A DNA stretch of 34,802 nucleotides from Xanthobacteraceae bacterium (GCA_030037105.1 JASHRY010000202.1:1-34802), one strand, 5' to 3'; positions 1 to 9,592 are shown, numbered from the stretch's first letter. Numbers and translations: made by a program. Notes: generated by a model not told the origin, from the sequence alone.

Positions 1-352
1 GATTCTCCTGCATCAGCGCCAGCGCGTCGGCGAGCGTCGCCCCAGGATGGATGGTGACCGGATTGACCACCATTCCCGATTCAAATTTCTTCACTTGGCG
101 CACCTGCGCCGCCTGCACGGCGGGGTCGAGATTGCGGTGAATGACGCCGATGCCGCCCGCCTGCGCCATGGCGATCGCCATATGCGCCTCGGTGACCGTA
201 TCCATGGCCGAGGCGATAATGGGGATGTTGAGCGTGATGCCGCGCGTGAGGCGCGAGCGGATATCCACTTCGGAAGGCAGCACGTCCGACAGACCGGGCT
301 TGATGAGCACGTCGTCGAAGGTCAGCCCCTCGCGCGGAACGTCTTTAAGCAT
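1..352 (-). CDS. guaB: IMP dehydrogenase, N-terminal part (runs off the window)
   Basis: Inosine-5'-monophosphate dehydrogenase oxidises IMP to XMP with NAD+, the committed step of GMP synthesis in the cytoplasm. The visible 117 residues begin MLKDVPREGLTFDDVLIKPG and contain the family hallmarks LTFDDVL, an SRLTRG segment, PIIASAMDTVTEAHMAIAMA and GGIGVIHRN, then the start of the first CBS domain (VNPVTIHPGATLADALALM). The ATG at 352 is preceded by GGAG seven bases upstream, which fixes the start. The catalytic Cys loop lies outside the window. The 251 bp up to the divergent TPR gene (353-603) must hold both promoters; I could not place a convincing -35/-10 pair in it. From general knowledge of Bradyrhizobium-type genomes, guaB lies near ppx and rlmE, which here are separated from it by the CRISPR-Cas operon. 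Confidence 0.95.
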   Translation of the reverse strand, partial: MLKDVPREGLTFDDVLIKPGLSDVLPSEVDIRSRLTRGITLNIPIIASAMDTVTEAHMAIAMAQAGGIGVIHRNLDPAVQAAQVRQVKKFESGMVVNPVTIHPGATLADALALMQEN

Positions 353-603
353 TGCCAACTCCGCTTGTGCCCGCAAAAAGGCGTTACGGGCTTGTGGTGC
401 GGGCGCGCCGGAAAGGCCGGTTGGTAAAGACGAAGCTCGCGCGGGTGAGGCACTCGCCCTCCCCGCCTGCTCGCTCGACTCAATGGCCCGCTTTTGGGTT
501 GGCGGCGGTTCCTAGCATGTCCGCGCCCGGATTCATAGATGGTGCGGCGCCGGTTGGCCGGCGGGGTCCTGGCAGAGTAGATTGACGCAGCCGAGACGGA
601 ACA

Positions 604-2535
604 ATGCGACAAAAATCCAACCGTTTTGCCCACCTCGCGGGCGAAATGAGGCGGGCGTCGCCGCGTCCCTCTTCGGCCGTGTGGGTTGCACTCGCCCTCG
701 CCTTGCCGCTGGCGTGTGCCGCAGGCGCTCAGGCGCAAGACTCGCCCGATGAGCGACGTTGCACCGGACAATGGCGCGCCAGCAACGAGGAGCGAATCGC
801 CTCCTGCACGGCGCTGATCGAGTCCGGCCGTTATCAGCCGGCCAATCTCGCGGTCCTGCATCACGATCGCGGCGTGGCGTTGCGCGCCAAGGGCGATCTC
901 GCCGGCGCGATCGGCGATTTCGACGCGGCGATCAGGCTCAATCCCGACGACTCGCGCGCCCTGGCCGACCGCGGCAGCGCGCATTTCGCCCAGCACGATT
1001 TCAACGGCGCCATCGCCGACCTTGACGCGGCGATCAGGCTCGACCCGACCGATCCCAACGCGTTCATGACGCGCGGAAATGCCTTCGACGAGAAGGGGGA
1101 TTTCGACCGCGCCATCGCCGATTACAATGAGGCGATCCGATTGTCGCCCAATTACGCCGCGGCCTATTTCAACCGCGGCCTCGCGTTCCGGCGCAAGGGC
1201 GACCTCGATAGCGCGATCGTCGATTACGATGAGGCGATCAAGCTCGATCCGAAAAACGCCGCCGCGCTCAACAACCGCGGCATCGCTTGGTTCGAGAAAG
1301 GCGATTTCGACCGCGCCATCGCCGATTACAACCAGGCTGTTCGGCTCGACGGCAATTTCGCCGCCGCCTACAACAATCGCGGCGATGCCTGGCGCGCCAA
1401 AGGCGATTACACCCGCGCCGTCGTCGACTTCGGTCGCGCCATTCAGCTCTTACCGCAATTCGCTCTCGCCTACGACAACCGCGGCCTCGTGTTCTACCAG
1501 AAGCGGGACTACGACCGCGCCATCGCCGATTTCGACGCCGCGATTCGTTTCGATCCGAACAATGCCGACGCCTACAACAACCGCGGCAACGCCCATGACG
1601 ACAAGGGCGACCACAACGCCGCTATCGCCGATTATAATGAGGCGATCCGCCTCGATCCCAACAATGCCCGCATTCACTACGATCGCGGCATCGCGTTGCG
1701 TCGCGACGGCGATCTCGACAGCGCCATCGCCGATCTGAGCGAAGCCATCCGGCTCGATCCGCAACATGCCGGCGCCTACAACGAGCGCGGCTATGCCTTC
1801 TATCAAAAGCGCGACTTCGACCGCGCCATCGCCGATTACGATCAAGCCATCAAGCTCAACCCGAAATTCGCCATCGCCTACAACAACCGCGGCAACGCCT
1901 TCGACGACAAAGGCAATCCCGATCGCGCCATCGCCGATTACGACCAAGCCCTGCGCATCGATCCGAATTATGCCGCGGCGTTCTACAATCGCGGCATCGC
2001 CTGGCGGCGCAAGGGCGATCTCGACCGCGCGATTGCCGATTACGACGAGGCGATCAAGCTCCATCCGACGGCGGCGGCGTACAATAATCGGGGCAGCGCC
2101 TGGCAGGCCAAGGGCGACAACGAACGCGCCATCGCCGACCTGAATGAGGCCATCAAGCTCGATCCGCGCCTGGCCGACGCCTACATCAATCGCGGCAACG
2201 TCCGGCGCGACCGGCTCGACCTTGACGGCAGCATTGGCGACTACTCGCGAGCCATCGAACTGGCGCCGAGCGCCGCGCTCGCCTATTACAATCGCGCCTG
2301 GGCGCACTACCTCGCCGGCGACAACGCCCAGGCCCTAGCCGACGTCGATCGCGCCATCGCGCTCAATGAGCGTTCGGCGAGCGCATTCTCCACGCGCGGC
2401 CTCATCCGCGAACGGCTCGCCGACACCGCGGGCGCCATCGCTGACTTCCGCAAGGCGCTCGCGATCGACCCGACCTTCCGGCAACCCGCCGAAGGCCTGC
2501 AGCGGCTCAAGGCCGGCCCCGCCGCAAGCCGATAG
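604..2535 (+). CDS. Secreted TPR-repeat protein with 16 consecutive TPR units
   Basis: A 643-residue protein. A positively charged N-terminus and a hydrophobic stretch (about residues 25-44, ending AGAQAQ) form a Sec signal peptide, so the mature protein is probably periplasmic. Residues 50-82 form a short leader with two cysteines (ERRC, IASC). From about residue 83 to 625 there are 16 TPR units, 34 residues each except the twelfth, which has 33. The consensus is like AYNNRGNAFDDKGDFDRAIA followed by DYNEAIRLDPN. TPR arrays bind peptides or partner proteins; no catalytic domain is present, so the partner is unknown. Start: ATG at 604 has only a weak ribosome site (GACGGAA); the in-frame ATG at 646 would still give a usable signal peptide. 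Its stop lies 6 bp before the MFS gene, so the two are probably cotranscribed. Confidence 0.88.
   Translation: MRQKSNRFAHLAGEMRRASPRPSSAVWVALALALPLACAAGAQAQDSPDERRCTGQWRASNEERIASCTALIESGRYQPANLAVLHHDRGVALRAKGDLAGAIGDFDAAIRLNPDDSRALADRGSAHFAQHDFNGAIADLDAAIRLDPTDPNAFMTRGNAFDEKGDFDRAIADYNEAIRLSPNYAAAYFNRGLAFRRKGDLDSAIVDYDEAIKLDPKNAAALNNRGIAWFEKGDFDRAIADYNQAVRLDGNFAAAYNNRGDAWRAKGDYTRAVVDFGRAIQLLPQFALAYDNRGLVFYQKRDYDRAIADFDAAIRFDPNNADAYNNRGNAHDDKGDHNAAIADYNEAIRLDPNNARIHYDRGIALRRDGDLDSAIADLSEAIRLDPQHAGAYNERGYAFYQKRDFDRAIADYDQAIKLNPKFAIAYNNRGNAFDDKGNPDRAIADYDQALRIDPNYAAAFYNRGIAWRRKGDLDRAIADYDEAIKLHPTAAAYNNRGSAWQAKGDNERAIADLNEAIKLDPRLADAYINRGNVRRDRLDLDGSIGDYSRAIELAPSAALAYYNRAWAHYLAGDNAQALADVDRAIALNERSASAFSTRGLIRERLADTAGAIADFRKALAIDPTFRQPAEGLQRLKAGPAASR
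850..2478 (+). repeat. Tandem ~102-bp coding repeats (16 TPR units)
   Basis: The DNA of the TPR gene is a tandem array with a 102-bp period (one unit of 99 bp). Blocks such as CGCGCCATCGCCGATTACGA and CAACAACCGCGGC recur almost unchanged. The high nucleotide identity between units implies recent duplication or homogenisation, and makes the array prone to length change by recombination. Confidence 0.85.
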
Positions 2536-2541
2536 CCGCTC

Positions 2542-3957
2542 ATGGCGCCAAGCCCGTACGACCGCGTCGTCCCGCTCATCGTCGCGGTGGCGCTGTTCAT
2601 GGAGAACATGGACTCCACCGTGATCGCCACGTCGCTGCCGGCGATCGCGCGGGCGCTGGGCACCAACCCGCTGGCGCTGAAGCTTGCGGTCACCTCCTAC
2701 CTGCTGGCGCTCGCCATTTGCATCCCGGCGAGCGGCTGGACCGCCGACCGTTTCGGCGCGCGCAAGGTGTTCCGCATCGCCATCGGCGTGTTCGTGCTCG
2801 GCTCGATCGGCTGCGCGCTCTCGCGCTCGCTCCACGAGTTCGTGCTGGCACGGATCGTTCAGGGCATGGGCGGCGCAATGATGACGCCGGTCGGCCGCCT
2901 CATCCTGGTGCGCAGCATCGACAAACAGCTTCTGGTCAACGCCATGTCCTTGGTGACCATACCGGCGCTTGTAGGTCCGATCTGCGGTCCACCGCTCGGC
3001 GGCTTCATCACGACCTACGCGTCGTGGCACTGGATCTTCATCATCAATGTGCCGATCGGCCTCCTCGGCATCGCCATGGCGACGCGCTTTATTCCCGACA
3101 TCCGCGCCGAGCGGTCCGACCCGTTCGACTTCGTCGGGTTCGTACTGTCCGGGCTCGGCATCGGCGGGCTTGCCTTCGGGTTTTCGGTCATGGGACTCAA
3201 CTTCCTGCCGGCCGGAGTGGCGGCCACGCTTATTACCGTCGGCGCCATTGCCGCCGCTGCTTACATTGTCCATGCCCGGCGCATGGCAGCGCCGATCCTC
3301 GATCTCAAATTGTTCAAGTTCGCCACGTTCCGCGCCAGCGTCTTCGGCGGCTTCATGTTCCGGCTCGGAATCGGGGCGCTGCCGTTTCTGCTGCCGCTCC
3401 TGCTGCAGCTCGGCTTCGACCTGACGCCGTTCCAGTCCGGCCTCATCACCTTTACCGCCGCGCTCGGCTCGCTGTTCATGAAGGCGGCCGTCGCCGGCGT
3501 GCTGAGACGTTTCGGCTACCGCCCGGTGCTCGTTTACAACTGCCTCTTCAGCGCCGCCTTTCTCGCCGCCTGCGCGAGCTTCGTGCCGGGCATGCCCTTT
3601 GCGGGGATGGTTGCCATTCTGCTCGCAGGCGGCTTCTTTCGCTCGCTGCAATTCACCAGCATCAACACCATCGCCTATGCGGAGATCGAGCCCCGGCTCA
3701 TGAGCCGGGCGACCGCGCTCGCCTCCGCCGCCCAGCAATTGTCATTGTCGACCGGCGTCGCCGTTGGCGCGCTCATCGTCGAGATGACGCTGCGGCTTAG
3801 GCATCAGACGGCGATGGGCGCCACGGATTTTTCGCCGGCGTTCCTCGTCGTCGGCGCGCTCACCGCCGCCGCCAGCCTGATCTTCGCCCGCCTTGCGCCC
3901 GATGCCGGCGCGGAGCTTGCGGGACGCAGCAAGTTTCAATCTAACAGAACGGAATAA
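2542..3957 (+). CDS. MFS drug:H+ antiporter-2 (EmrB/QacA) family exporter
   Basis: A 471-residue inner-membrane transporter. The N-terminal helix carries ENMDSTVIATSLPAIA, the usual first-helix signature of the DHA2 family. Motif A-like GWTADRFGARKVF (around residues 67-79) and the motif C-like GPICGPPLGGFIT, followed by WHWIFIINVPIG, are both diagnostic of this family. Such proteins expel hydrophobic drugs or metabolites by proton antiport; the substrate cannot be told from sequence. It follows the TPR gene by 6 bp with no clear ribosome site, so expression may depend on translation of the upstream gene. An alternative start at 2599 (MENMDST) would remove the first 19 residues. The gene converges on the CRISPR-Cas operon; only 47 bp separate the two stops and I see no clear terminator there. 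Confidence 0.9.
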   Translation: MAPSPYDRVVPLIVAVALFMENMDSTVIATSLPAIARALGTNPLALKLAVTSYLLALAICIPASGWTADRFGARKVFRIAIGVFVLGSIGCALSRSLHEFVLARIVQGMGGAMMTPVGRLILVRSIDKQLLVNAMSLVTIPALVGPICGPPLGGFITTYASWHWIFIINVPIGLLGIAMATRFIPDIRAERSDPFDFVGFVLSGLGIGGLAFGFSVMGLNFLPAGVAATLITVGAIAAAAYIVHARRMAAPILDLKLFKFATFRASVFGGFMFRLGIGALPFLLPLLLQLGFDLTPFQSGLITFTAALGSLFMKAAVAGVLRRFGYRPVLVYNCLFSAAFLAACASFVPGMPFAGMVAILLAGGFFRSLQFTSINTIAYAEIEPRLMSRATALASAAQQLSLSTGVAVGALIVEMTLRLRHQTAMGATDFSPAFLVVGALTAAASLIFARLAPDAGAELAGRSKFQSNRTE

Positions 3958-4004
3958 TGGCATGCTCGCTCGAAAATCAGGACCAATGCCCAGGCCGCTA
4001 CTCT

Positions 4005-4994
4005 TCAGGTGGCCGACGGCACCGCCTCGGCCCAGGTGAAATTCATGAATTTGCCCACGCTGATCCGGCGTGTTCTGCGAACTTCCACCACGCCAAGATT
4101 GACAAGCGCTGATGGACCGTTTGCCAGTTCTGGATGGCCAAGGAGTGCGCGGATGCTGGCGAGAGTTGCCCCCTCTTGCCATATCGGCCAACTGAAGACG
4201 AATTCGTTGCGCTCGAAAGCACCGCCCAGCACCTGCAATCTGACGCGCTGGCCGCGTTGGACCGGTGCCGCAGTCAGAACCGGCAGGCCCAGCGCCGCCA
4301 GCCGATTGGCACCGTGCTGGGTGGTGGACTTTTCACCGGACGGATCATCAGCCCGCAGCGCGTAGCGGACATCCTCGGCGGGATCCCAGCGGAACGCGGG
4401 CGTAGGGTCTTGCCGAGTCCAGGACTCGAACAGTGCCTCGTGCAAAGTCTCGGCGGCCGACAAAGTGATGGCATTCCTGCCCCGGCCGCGCGGCGGCGGC
4501 GCCTCGGTTCGCGGAACGCTCGCCAAGCGATCGAGAAAGTGCTGATGACCCTGGCCGAAGAGGAGGCACAGCGGAGTGGCCTCGATCTTGTCGTCCTTCC
4601 CGGCCTTGTCGCACATAAGCGCGCTCCAAAGGTCGGCGCGCCGGCGGTCTCGGCCTCTCGCAGCACGCTCCAGCAGTTTTCGCGCCGTCTTCATCGCATA
4701 ATTCAGATCATTCTGAGGCTCCGCACTGGGCTCTGCGCTCCGGGGAAAACCATAATCTTCCGCGAGCGCAGCCGCTCCTTCAGCGGCGGCTTCGCAGATC
4801 GCCATTGGCGACTCTGGCCCCGCCAAAAACAGGCGCGGGCGCAACGGCGGGTGATCGACATCCCAGGCAGCGCGCGGATGCCAGTCGGGACGCGCGGTCT
4901 CCAAGGCGCGGAGCAGTCCGAGCAGCGCCAAGAAGGCGAGCAGATTGTCGGGATCGAGTCCTTCGAGACGGTGAACGCGGCCGGGCATCATCAT
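4005..4994 (-). CDS. csb3: Type I-U CRISPR-associated protein, Csb3-like (candidate large-subunit-like component)
   Basis: A 329-residue protein encoded last in the cas operon. Its N-terminus (GLDPDNLLAFLALLGLLRAL, then RPDWHPRAAW) resembles the start of type I-U Csb3 and Csx17 proteins, which have an L-x-G-x-x-P-x-x-L-x-x-Y/F-L-x-x-L-G-x-L-R pattern. No enzymatic motif is visible. By position it is the best candidate for the missing large-subunit role, because no ~700-residue Csx17 is present. The ATG at 4994 overlaps the cas3 stop as ATGA and has a strong AAGGAGG seven bases upstream, so it is translationally coupled to cas3. Three ATG codons occur in a row; the first is best spaced. Assignment rests mainly on operon context plus the N-terminal pattern; the exact family name is uncertain. 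Confidence 0.72.
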   Translation of the reverse strand: MMMPGRVHRLEGLDPDNLLAFLALLGLLRALETARPDWHPRAAWDVDHPPLRPRLFLAGPESPMAICEAAAEGAAALAEDYGFPRSAEPSAEPQNDLNYAMKTARKLLERAARGRDRRRADLWSALMCDKAGKDDKIEATPLCLLFGQGHQHFLDRLASVPRTEAPPPRGRGRNAITLSAAETLHEALFESWTRQDPTPAFRWDPAEDVRYALRADDPSGEKSTTQHGANRLAALGLPVLTAAPVQRGQRVRLQVLGGAFERNEFVFSWPIWQEGATLASIRALLGHPELANGPSALVNLGVVEVRRTRRISVGKFMNFTWAEAVPSAT

Positions 4995-7900
4995 TCGGCC
5001 GCCTCCTTGTACGGTCGGACTGCCTGCGGCGGCGCTCCCGCCTCAGACGCGCGATGGTCGGCGAGACGAACAAAAGCCTCCAGCCGCGCCAGCCCCCAGA
5101 TGCCGTATCTTGCCTTCAACGTCTCGAATATCTGCGTCCAATCCTGCCCCTCGAAATCGAAGGCGAGGGATTGCGGTCCCGGGGTGCCTTCCAACGTCAA
5201 TGCGCCACCGAGCCCTCGCGGCAGTTCAATACGTCGCTTTTCGGCATCCAGCGGGTCGGCGTGGGGAAACAGCGGACGACCGTAGCCGTGGTGGACTCCG
5301 ATCAACCACAGCATCAACGCGCGATCGTGGGCATGCTTCAGATCGGGATGGACGATGGCCAGACGAACCGACAGTGCCTCGTGCCGCCAGTCGTCAGGCA
5401 GCCCGGCACGATCCCAGGCGCCCGCAGGCAAGCGCGTTTGGCCGGATTTGGCGAGAGGTTCGGCGGCATCCGGTCCATAGGGATCGCCGCCCGCAAAAAA
5501 AGTCTGAAAACGCCCGTCGGCCTTGCCAGGGTCATGAAGGAAGGCCGCAAGCGTCACGTCATCGCTTTGATCTGGCGGCAACCCGGCGCGAATGGTGAAA
5601 CTCCCGGCCCAAGCACGGACGTCCCTGCAATGCGTCACCAACGGCACCGATCGGTCGGAAGCCGCGCTCAATTCATTATTTTCCGTTGCCGGCACCGCCG
5701 CCAAGGCCTGTTGCGTGGCGCCCTCAAAGTCAGCCGCATCCTCCCCAGAGGACTCTATGCCTCTTGGTGCGACGAAGATTACGCCGCGCGGGATCTCCTC
5801 CACGCTGGAATCGTAGCTGAATACCCGTTCCAATCGGCGCCTACGCGAATGTGTGAGCGCTTGAAGAAAGGCTTTCATCTCGCCCGGCAAGTGGAGCTCG
5901 AGGACCGTGTCCAAAAGTGGCGCTGTACGACCTTCTTTGAGATTAGCAAGGACCTTCTTCAGATCGCCGACGATCGAACCGACGGCGGACGATGGTTCGT
6001 TAGGAAAGCCCTGCGCGATCAGCGAGGGCGTAATCCGCACGGCGAAACGACGAGCGCGATAAGGCCAAGCGGCCCTTTCCGCGACGTCGCTCACACGCTG
6101 GCTCCAATTCGGATTCCAGCCCCATTCGTCGCAGCCGCCATACTCGGCTGGCACGACGATCAGGTCGCCATTTCGCAACGCGCTCGCATGGACTACGGTG
6201 GTGCGGTCGCTGTCCTCCCCCGCCCAGCGAAATGCGCGCCGGCCTACCCCCGGCTCGTGATCCGGCCCAGTGCTGTGCTCCACCGCGTCGGAAAAGTCGG
6301 CCTGATTCGCATCCATCCGCTCAAGCCAAGCCCGCGCAGCCCACAGCGGCACCTCGACGGCCTCGGCCGCGCGCGGCGGCACGAGCTTGAAGAGTTCGAT
6401 CAGCCGGGCGCTCGCGGTCCTGTTCTTCTCCATGGCCGGCCGAAGGTCGTTCTGTTCGTCAATATCGGCGCGCCAGACGATCTGCACCGTGGCGGGCGAG
6501 CAGTCGGGCCCGTGCAGGAACAGTGCGACCTCCGGGTCAGCGTTGGGAATCGGCGATGTATGCGACCAGAGATTCGCATAGGCCGGCAACAGGACAGGCG
6601 CGTTTGCAGTTGGCGCGGCAAGTTCGGCGGCCTCCTTCTCGCTGATCTGCCGCCGCAGCGCCTCAATGCCGAAATCCACACGATCACCCGGCTCGGGCGC
6701 AAGCTCCATCAGCTTAGTCCATGTCTTCGCGATGCGGTCACCGTAAACCGGATCGTCCGCTTTGGTGCCGATGTCGTCCTTGTGCGCCAGCACCACTGCT
6801 TCGACGACGACGTCGCGGCCAGCGCGATTGAGGCGGCCGAAACGCTGCCGGAGCGCATCGAACGCCGCCGCCTCCGTCACGAGGCCGTCAAAGTCGATAT
6901 CGACTCCCGCCTCAATGGTTTGCGTAGCGACGACCACCAGCGGCTTAAGCATTGCGCGCCGCTCGTCGTCGTCCGCGGTTCGGATCGGCTTCAGGCGGTC
7001 GGCATGCCGGTCGCGGTCGATCTCACGGGCGGGCCCAATAAGCAAAACGACATCGGCGGCGTCCCGCAATTCTGTTCGAAGTCGATCAAACACTGCACGG
7101 GCGCGCGCCACGCGGTTGACAACGACGCCGATTGCCGGGTGAGCAATGCCCGCGGCTTGCAACTTTTCGAGGACGGCTTCGGCTTCCTGGGCGACCGCTT
7201 CCGCGCGCCGAGATTCGGTGTCGATGCCCTGCTTGCCAGCTATCTCGATCAGACGGGCAGGCTTGGAGGCGCCGATTCTTCGCGACAATACCGGATGGGC
7301 CTTGTCGGCAGAAGACAGCGCAAATTTTTTCTCCTTCTCTTCCTCATCTTGACTGGGCGTTGCCGTCAGCACGGTGAAGCCAAACGGCGCCGCGTCGGGT
7401 GCGCGCAAATATTTGATCGCGTCCAGCGTTTGCCGGAAAGGCTCTGACAGATGTGCTTCATCGAGCAGGATCAGGCAATCGGAACCCAGCAGGCCGGCAT
7501 GGATGGGCTTCATCGAGTCGCTGACGCCATAGCCACGGAACAGAAGACGCGAGCCAACCTGGTCGACCGTAGAGCAAAGGATGGTCGGCTGCACCGGCGT
7601 GCGCGCCCAATCGTCCTCGCGCGGGGCGCCGCCGCGTAGGGCACGCGCAATCAGCGGCGGTTGACCAGGGCCGGCGAGTTCGCGAAGCTGAAGAGCTACG
7701 CGCTTGACGACAGGCTCCGCGCGCACGCGGCGAATACTCTCTGCCAGATTGGCCCTCCGATCCTCCAACTCCTTTGCGCGCTCATCGTCGAGCAACGACC
7801 AGTCCAACGTGTCGCACAGGCGTCTGGCCCGCTCGAACGCGTCGTCCACGATCAGGCGGCGGTCAACCACGAAGGCGATACGCACCGGCGCGCGGCGTTC

Positions 7901-8143
7901 GCCGCCCTTCGTCGCTTCCAGCGCCAGGTGGAAGACGGCAATATCGAGTGCCGCGGTCTTTCCCGAGCCGGTCGGCAGATCGAGCACGTCGGGCCATACA
8001 CCCGCCGGGCCATCGTAGCCGCGGCGCGGGTCCTTTCCGGTGGCAAGGCCCTGCACAAGGTCCTGTTGCCATGGAAAGGGATTCTCCACGTTCCAGACGG
8101 CGCGAAAGAATGCGGCGAAATCATCATGCGTCAGTGCGGTCAT
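4991..8143 (-). CDS. cas3: CRISPR-associated helicase-nuclease Cas3, type I-U (helicase then HD)
   Basis: A 1050-residue Cas3 that would unwind and degrade target DNA after recruitment by the crRNA complex. Helicase core: Walker A PTGSGKT (57-63), DEAH box LLDEAH (226-231), motif III LTATP (259-263), motif VI QRFGRLNRAGR (433-443). The HD nuclease is at the C-terminus, the order characteristic of I-U: H838, HD at 870-871 in FLHDPGKAD, H921, HH at 951-952, D1029. All metal-binding positions seem intact, so the enzyme looks active. The reading frame extends upstream to 8251 inside csb2, but the start at 8143 is chosen because it lies one base after the csb2 stop (TGAGATG), with GGAG upstream and a protein beginning MTALTHDDFAAFFRAVW like its homologues. 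The stop overlaps csb3. A long open frame on the other strand (4805-7447) is a GC-rich shadow. Confidence 0.95.
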   Translation of the reverse strand: MTALTHDDFAAFFRAVWNVENPFPWQQDLVQGLATGKDPRRGYDGPAGVWPDVLDLPTGSGKTAALDIAVFHLALEATKGGERRAPVRIAFVVDRRLIVDDAFERARRLCDTLDWSLLDDERAKELEDRRANLAESIRRVRAEPVVKRVALQLRELAGPGQPPLIARALRGGAPREDDWARTPVQPTILCSTVDQVGSRLLFRGYGVSDSMKPIHAGLLGSDCLILLDEAHLSEPFRQTLDAIKYLRAPDAAPFGFTVLTATPSQDEEEKEKKFALSSADKAHPVLSRRIGASKPARLIEIAGKQGIDTESRRAEAVAQEAEAVLEKLQAAGIAHPAIGVVVNRVARARAVFDRLRTELRDAADVVLLIGPAREIDRDRHADRLKPIRTADDDERRAMLKPLVVVATQTIEAGVDIDFDGLVTEAAAFDALRQRFGRLNRAGRDVVVEAVVLAHKDDIGTKADDPVYGDRIAKTWTKLMELAPEPGDRVDFGIEALRRQISEKEAAELAAPTANAPVLLPAYANLWSHTSPIPNADPEVALFLHGPDCSPATVQIVWRADIDEQNDLRPAMEKNRTASARLIELFKLVPPRAAEAVEVPLWAARAWLERMDANQADFSDAVEHSTGPDHEPGVGRRAFRWAGEDSDRTTVVHASALRNGDLIVVPAEYGGCDEWGWNPNWSQRVSDVAERAAWPYRARRFAVRITPSLIAQGFPNEPSSAVGSIVGDLKKVLANLKEGRTAPLLDTVLELHLPGEMKAFLQALTHSRRRRLERVFSYDSSVEEIPRGVIFVAPRGIESSGEDAADFEGATQQALAAVPATENNELSAASDRSVPLVTHCRDVRAWAGSFTIRAGLPPDQSDDVTLAAFLHDPGKADGRFQTFFAGGDPYGPDAAEPLAKSGQTRLPAGAWDRAGLPDDWRHEALSVRLAIVHPDLKHAHDRALMLWLIGVHHGYGRPLFPHADPLDAEKRRIELPRGLGGALTLEGTPGPQSLAFDFEGQDWTQIFETLKARYGIWGLARLEAFVRLADHRASEAGAPPQAVRPYKEAAE

Positions 8144-8144
8144 C

Positions 8145-9590
8145 TCAGCGCCGCTCCGGATCGAGTGCGCGGCAGAGGCCGAGACCCGCGAAGCGACCTG
8201 CGCCCAGGATGACAGGTCCGCGCACCGGTTGACCGAACTGCAGCACGGCATGCGTGAGTTGGCGGCTGGCGAGGCTGTTCGGCAGGCGCCAGCCGGTCCA
8301 GCGCGGCGCCCGGGCCGACGGATAAGCCGACGGCGCGCGCGCCACGGCCGAATGTTTGCCGGCGGCGATGCGCGCGGGCGCCGGCAGGCCGATATTCAGG
8401 CAGGCTTGGCTCAGCAACTGCCCGATTTCGGCCTCGCGTTCGGCATTGCCTTTTGTTTTCAGATGGCGATCGAGCACGATCGGCGTGCAGGTCGCCCAGG
8501 TCTTCGCCACGGCCACATAGGGCGCCGGGTCAAGCGAATGGAGTTCGCGCCGTGGCGACGGCGTGAGCACGATATTGAAGCCGTGGGCCGTCAAGCTGAT
8601 TTCGCGCCGCTCCTGCTCTTCTTTCCACGGGGCCACCACCAGTAGCGCGTTGCGAAAACTCTCATCCTCGAGCAGCTTTCCGTCGCCTGGCGGGATCAGC
8701 GCAAAACCGAACACGCGCTCGTCGGCAAATTGCGATCCGAGAAAGGCGAGTGGCGCAATGGCGAGATGCAAATCCGCACTCGGAGCACCATCGACAGCAT
8801 GGCCGGAGACGACCGGAGGAATCGCCGCCTCCTCTCCGATTCTCCTGTATCCAGCCATCAAGGCACACCGAAGTGCCTTGCCGACCAGGGCGGCGGCGCG
8901 CAGGTCCGGCATTTCGCCTCGATCTTCGACCTGCTCCAGCACCAGCCAGCGATCGGAGAACATGCTTTTCGGCGGTTTTGATACGATGGCGGGTGCGGCG
9001 CGTACGGCATTTCCGGAGTTCGGCCGGCGACCAGCATGATAGCTGCGCTCCAGTTCAGCCAGCCGTCCCTGGTAGATTCGCCGTCGTGGGCTCACTGTCC
9101 GCTCAGGTGCCTCGTCGGCGCGGAAGCGGCAGCGGGTCAGGCTCGACGGATGACCGATAGAAGGAGTATCAGCCGCCAGGGCGTTGAGCGTCGCAATCAT
9201 TGCGCCATCGGCCAGCACATCGCGCCAGACGAGTTGCACAATGGGATCATCCGGCCGGAAAGCGGGAAAGCGCCGCGGTTGTCGTCGACGAAAAGCAGGC
9301 ATGACGGAGCGGTCAGCGACTCGCCCGGTTTCCGGATCGTTCGGGGGAACGAAGACAGTGGCCGGCGTGCGGGCAAAGCCGCTGCTGGCGGCAATTCCAG
9401 GAACCGGCTGCGTCTCCAGCCACTCAAGCGCCCGACGCTCGTCCGCCCGTTCGCCGCGCGCGCCCCAGGCGGCGACCAGGGCGGAGAACACGCGATCGGG
9501 CTGCGGCGGCCAGTCCGGTACGATACTCGCCGGATTCACCGCGGCGAAGGCGACGCCGAGCAGATGCTCGATTTCGAGAACGAGCGGCAT
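8145..9590 (-). CDS. csb2: Type I-U Csb2 (GSU0054 family; Cas5-Cas6-like protein)
   Basis: A 481-residue RAMP-type protein of the I-U signature family, regarded as a combined Cas5 and Cas6, binding the crRNA 5' handle and processing the pre-crRNA. The N-terminus (MPLVLEIEHLLGVAFAAVNP, then WPPQPDRVFSALVAAWGARG) matches the family pattern, in which a WPPxPxRLFSALVAAW segment is conserved. The C-terminus carries the glycine-rich loop GAGRFAGLGLCRALDP typical of Cas6-like folds. Length is within the family range. It starts two bases after the csb1 stop (TAG-CC-ATG) and ends one base before the cas3 ATG, so csb1, csb2 and cas3 form one coupled transcript. No disruption is visible. Confidence 0.9.
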   Translation of the reverse strand: MPLVLEIEHLLGVAFAAVNPASIVPDWPPQPDRVFSALVAAWGARGERADERRALEWLETQPVPGIAASSGFARTPATVFVPPNDPETGRVADRSVMPAFRRRQPRRFPAFRPDDPIVQLVWRDVLADGAMIATLNALAADTPSIGHPSSLTRCRFRADEAPERTVSPRRRIYQGRLAELERSYHAGRRPNSGNAVRAAPAIVSKPPKSMFSDRWLVLEQVEDRGEMPDLRAAALVGKALRCALMAGYRRIGEEAAIPPVVSGHAVDGAPSADLHLAIAPLAFLGSQFADERVFGFALIPPGDGKLLEDESFRNALLVVAPWKEEQERREISLTAHGFNIVLTPSPRRELHSLDPAPYVAVAKTWATCTPIVLDRHLKTKGNAEREAEIGQLLSQACLNIGLPAPARIAAGKHSAVARAPSAYPSARAPRWTGWRLPNSLASRQLTHAVLQFGQPVRGPVILGAGRFAGLGLCRALDPERR

Positions 9591-9592
9591 GG

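Noticed and set aside
850..2478. Regular repeats that might look like a CRISPR array
   Set aside because: The 102-bp period is in frame and encodes TPR units; there are no unique spacers.
2335..3738. 467-residue open frame on the minus strand
   Set aside because: Antisense to the MFS exporter; composition is dominated by Glu, Arg, Gly and His with no domain, as expected for a shadow frame.
4805..7447. 880-residue open frame on the plus strand
   Set aside because: It lies antisense to cas3, is Arg/Gly/His-rich without any recognisable domain, and results from GC-rich codon bias. The Cas3 motifs on the other strand are unambiguous.
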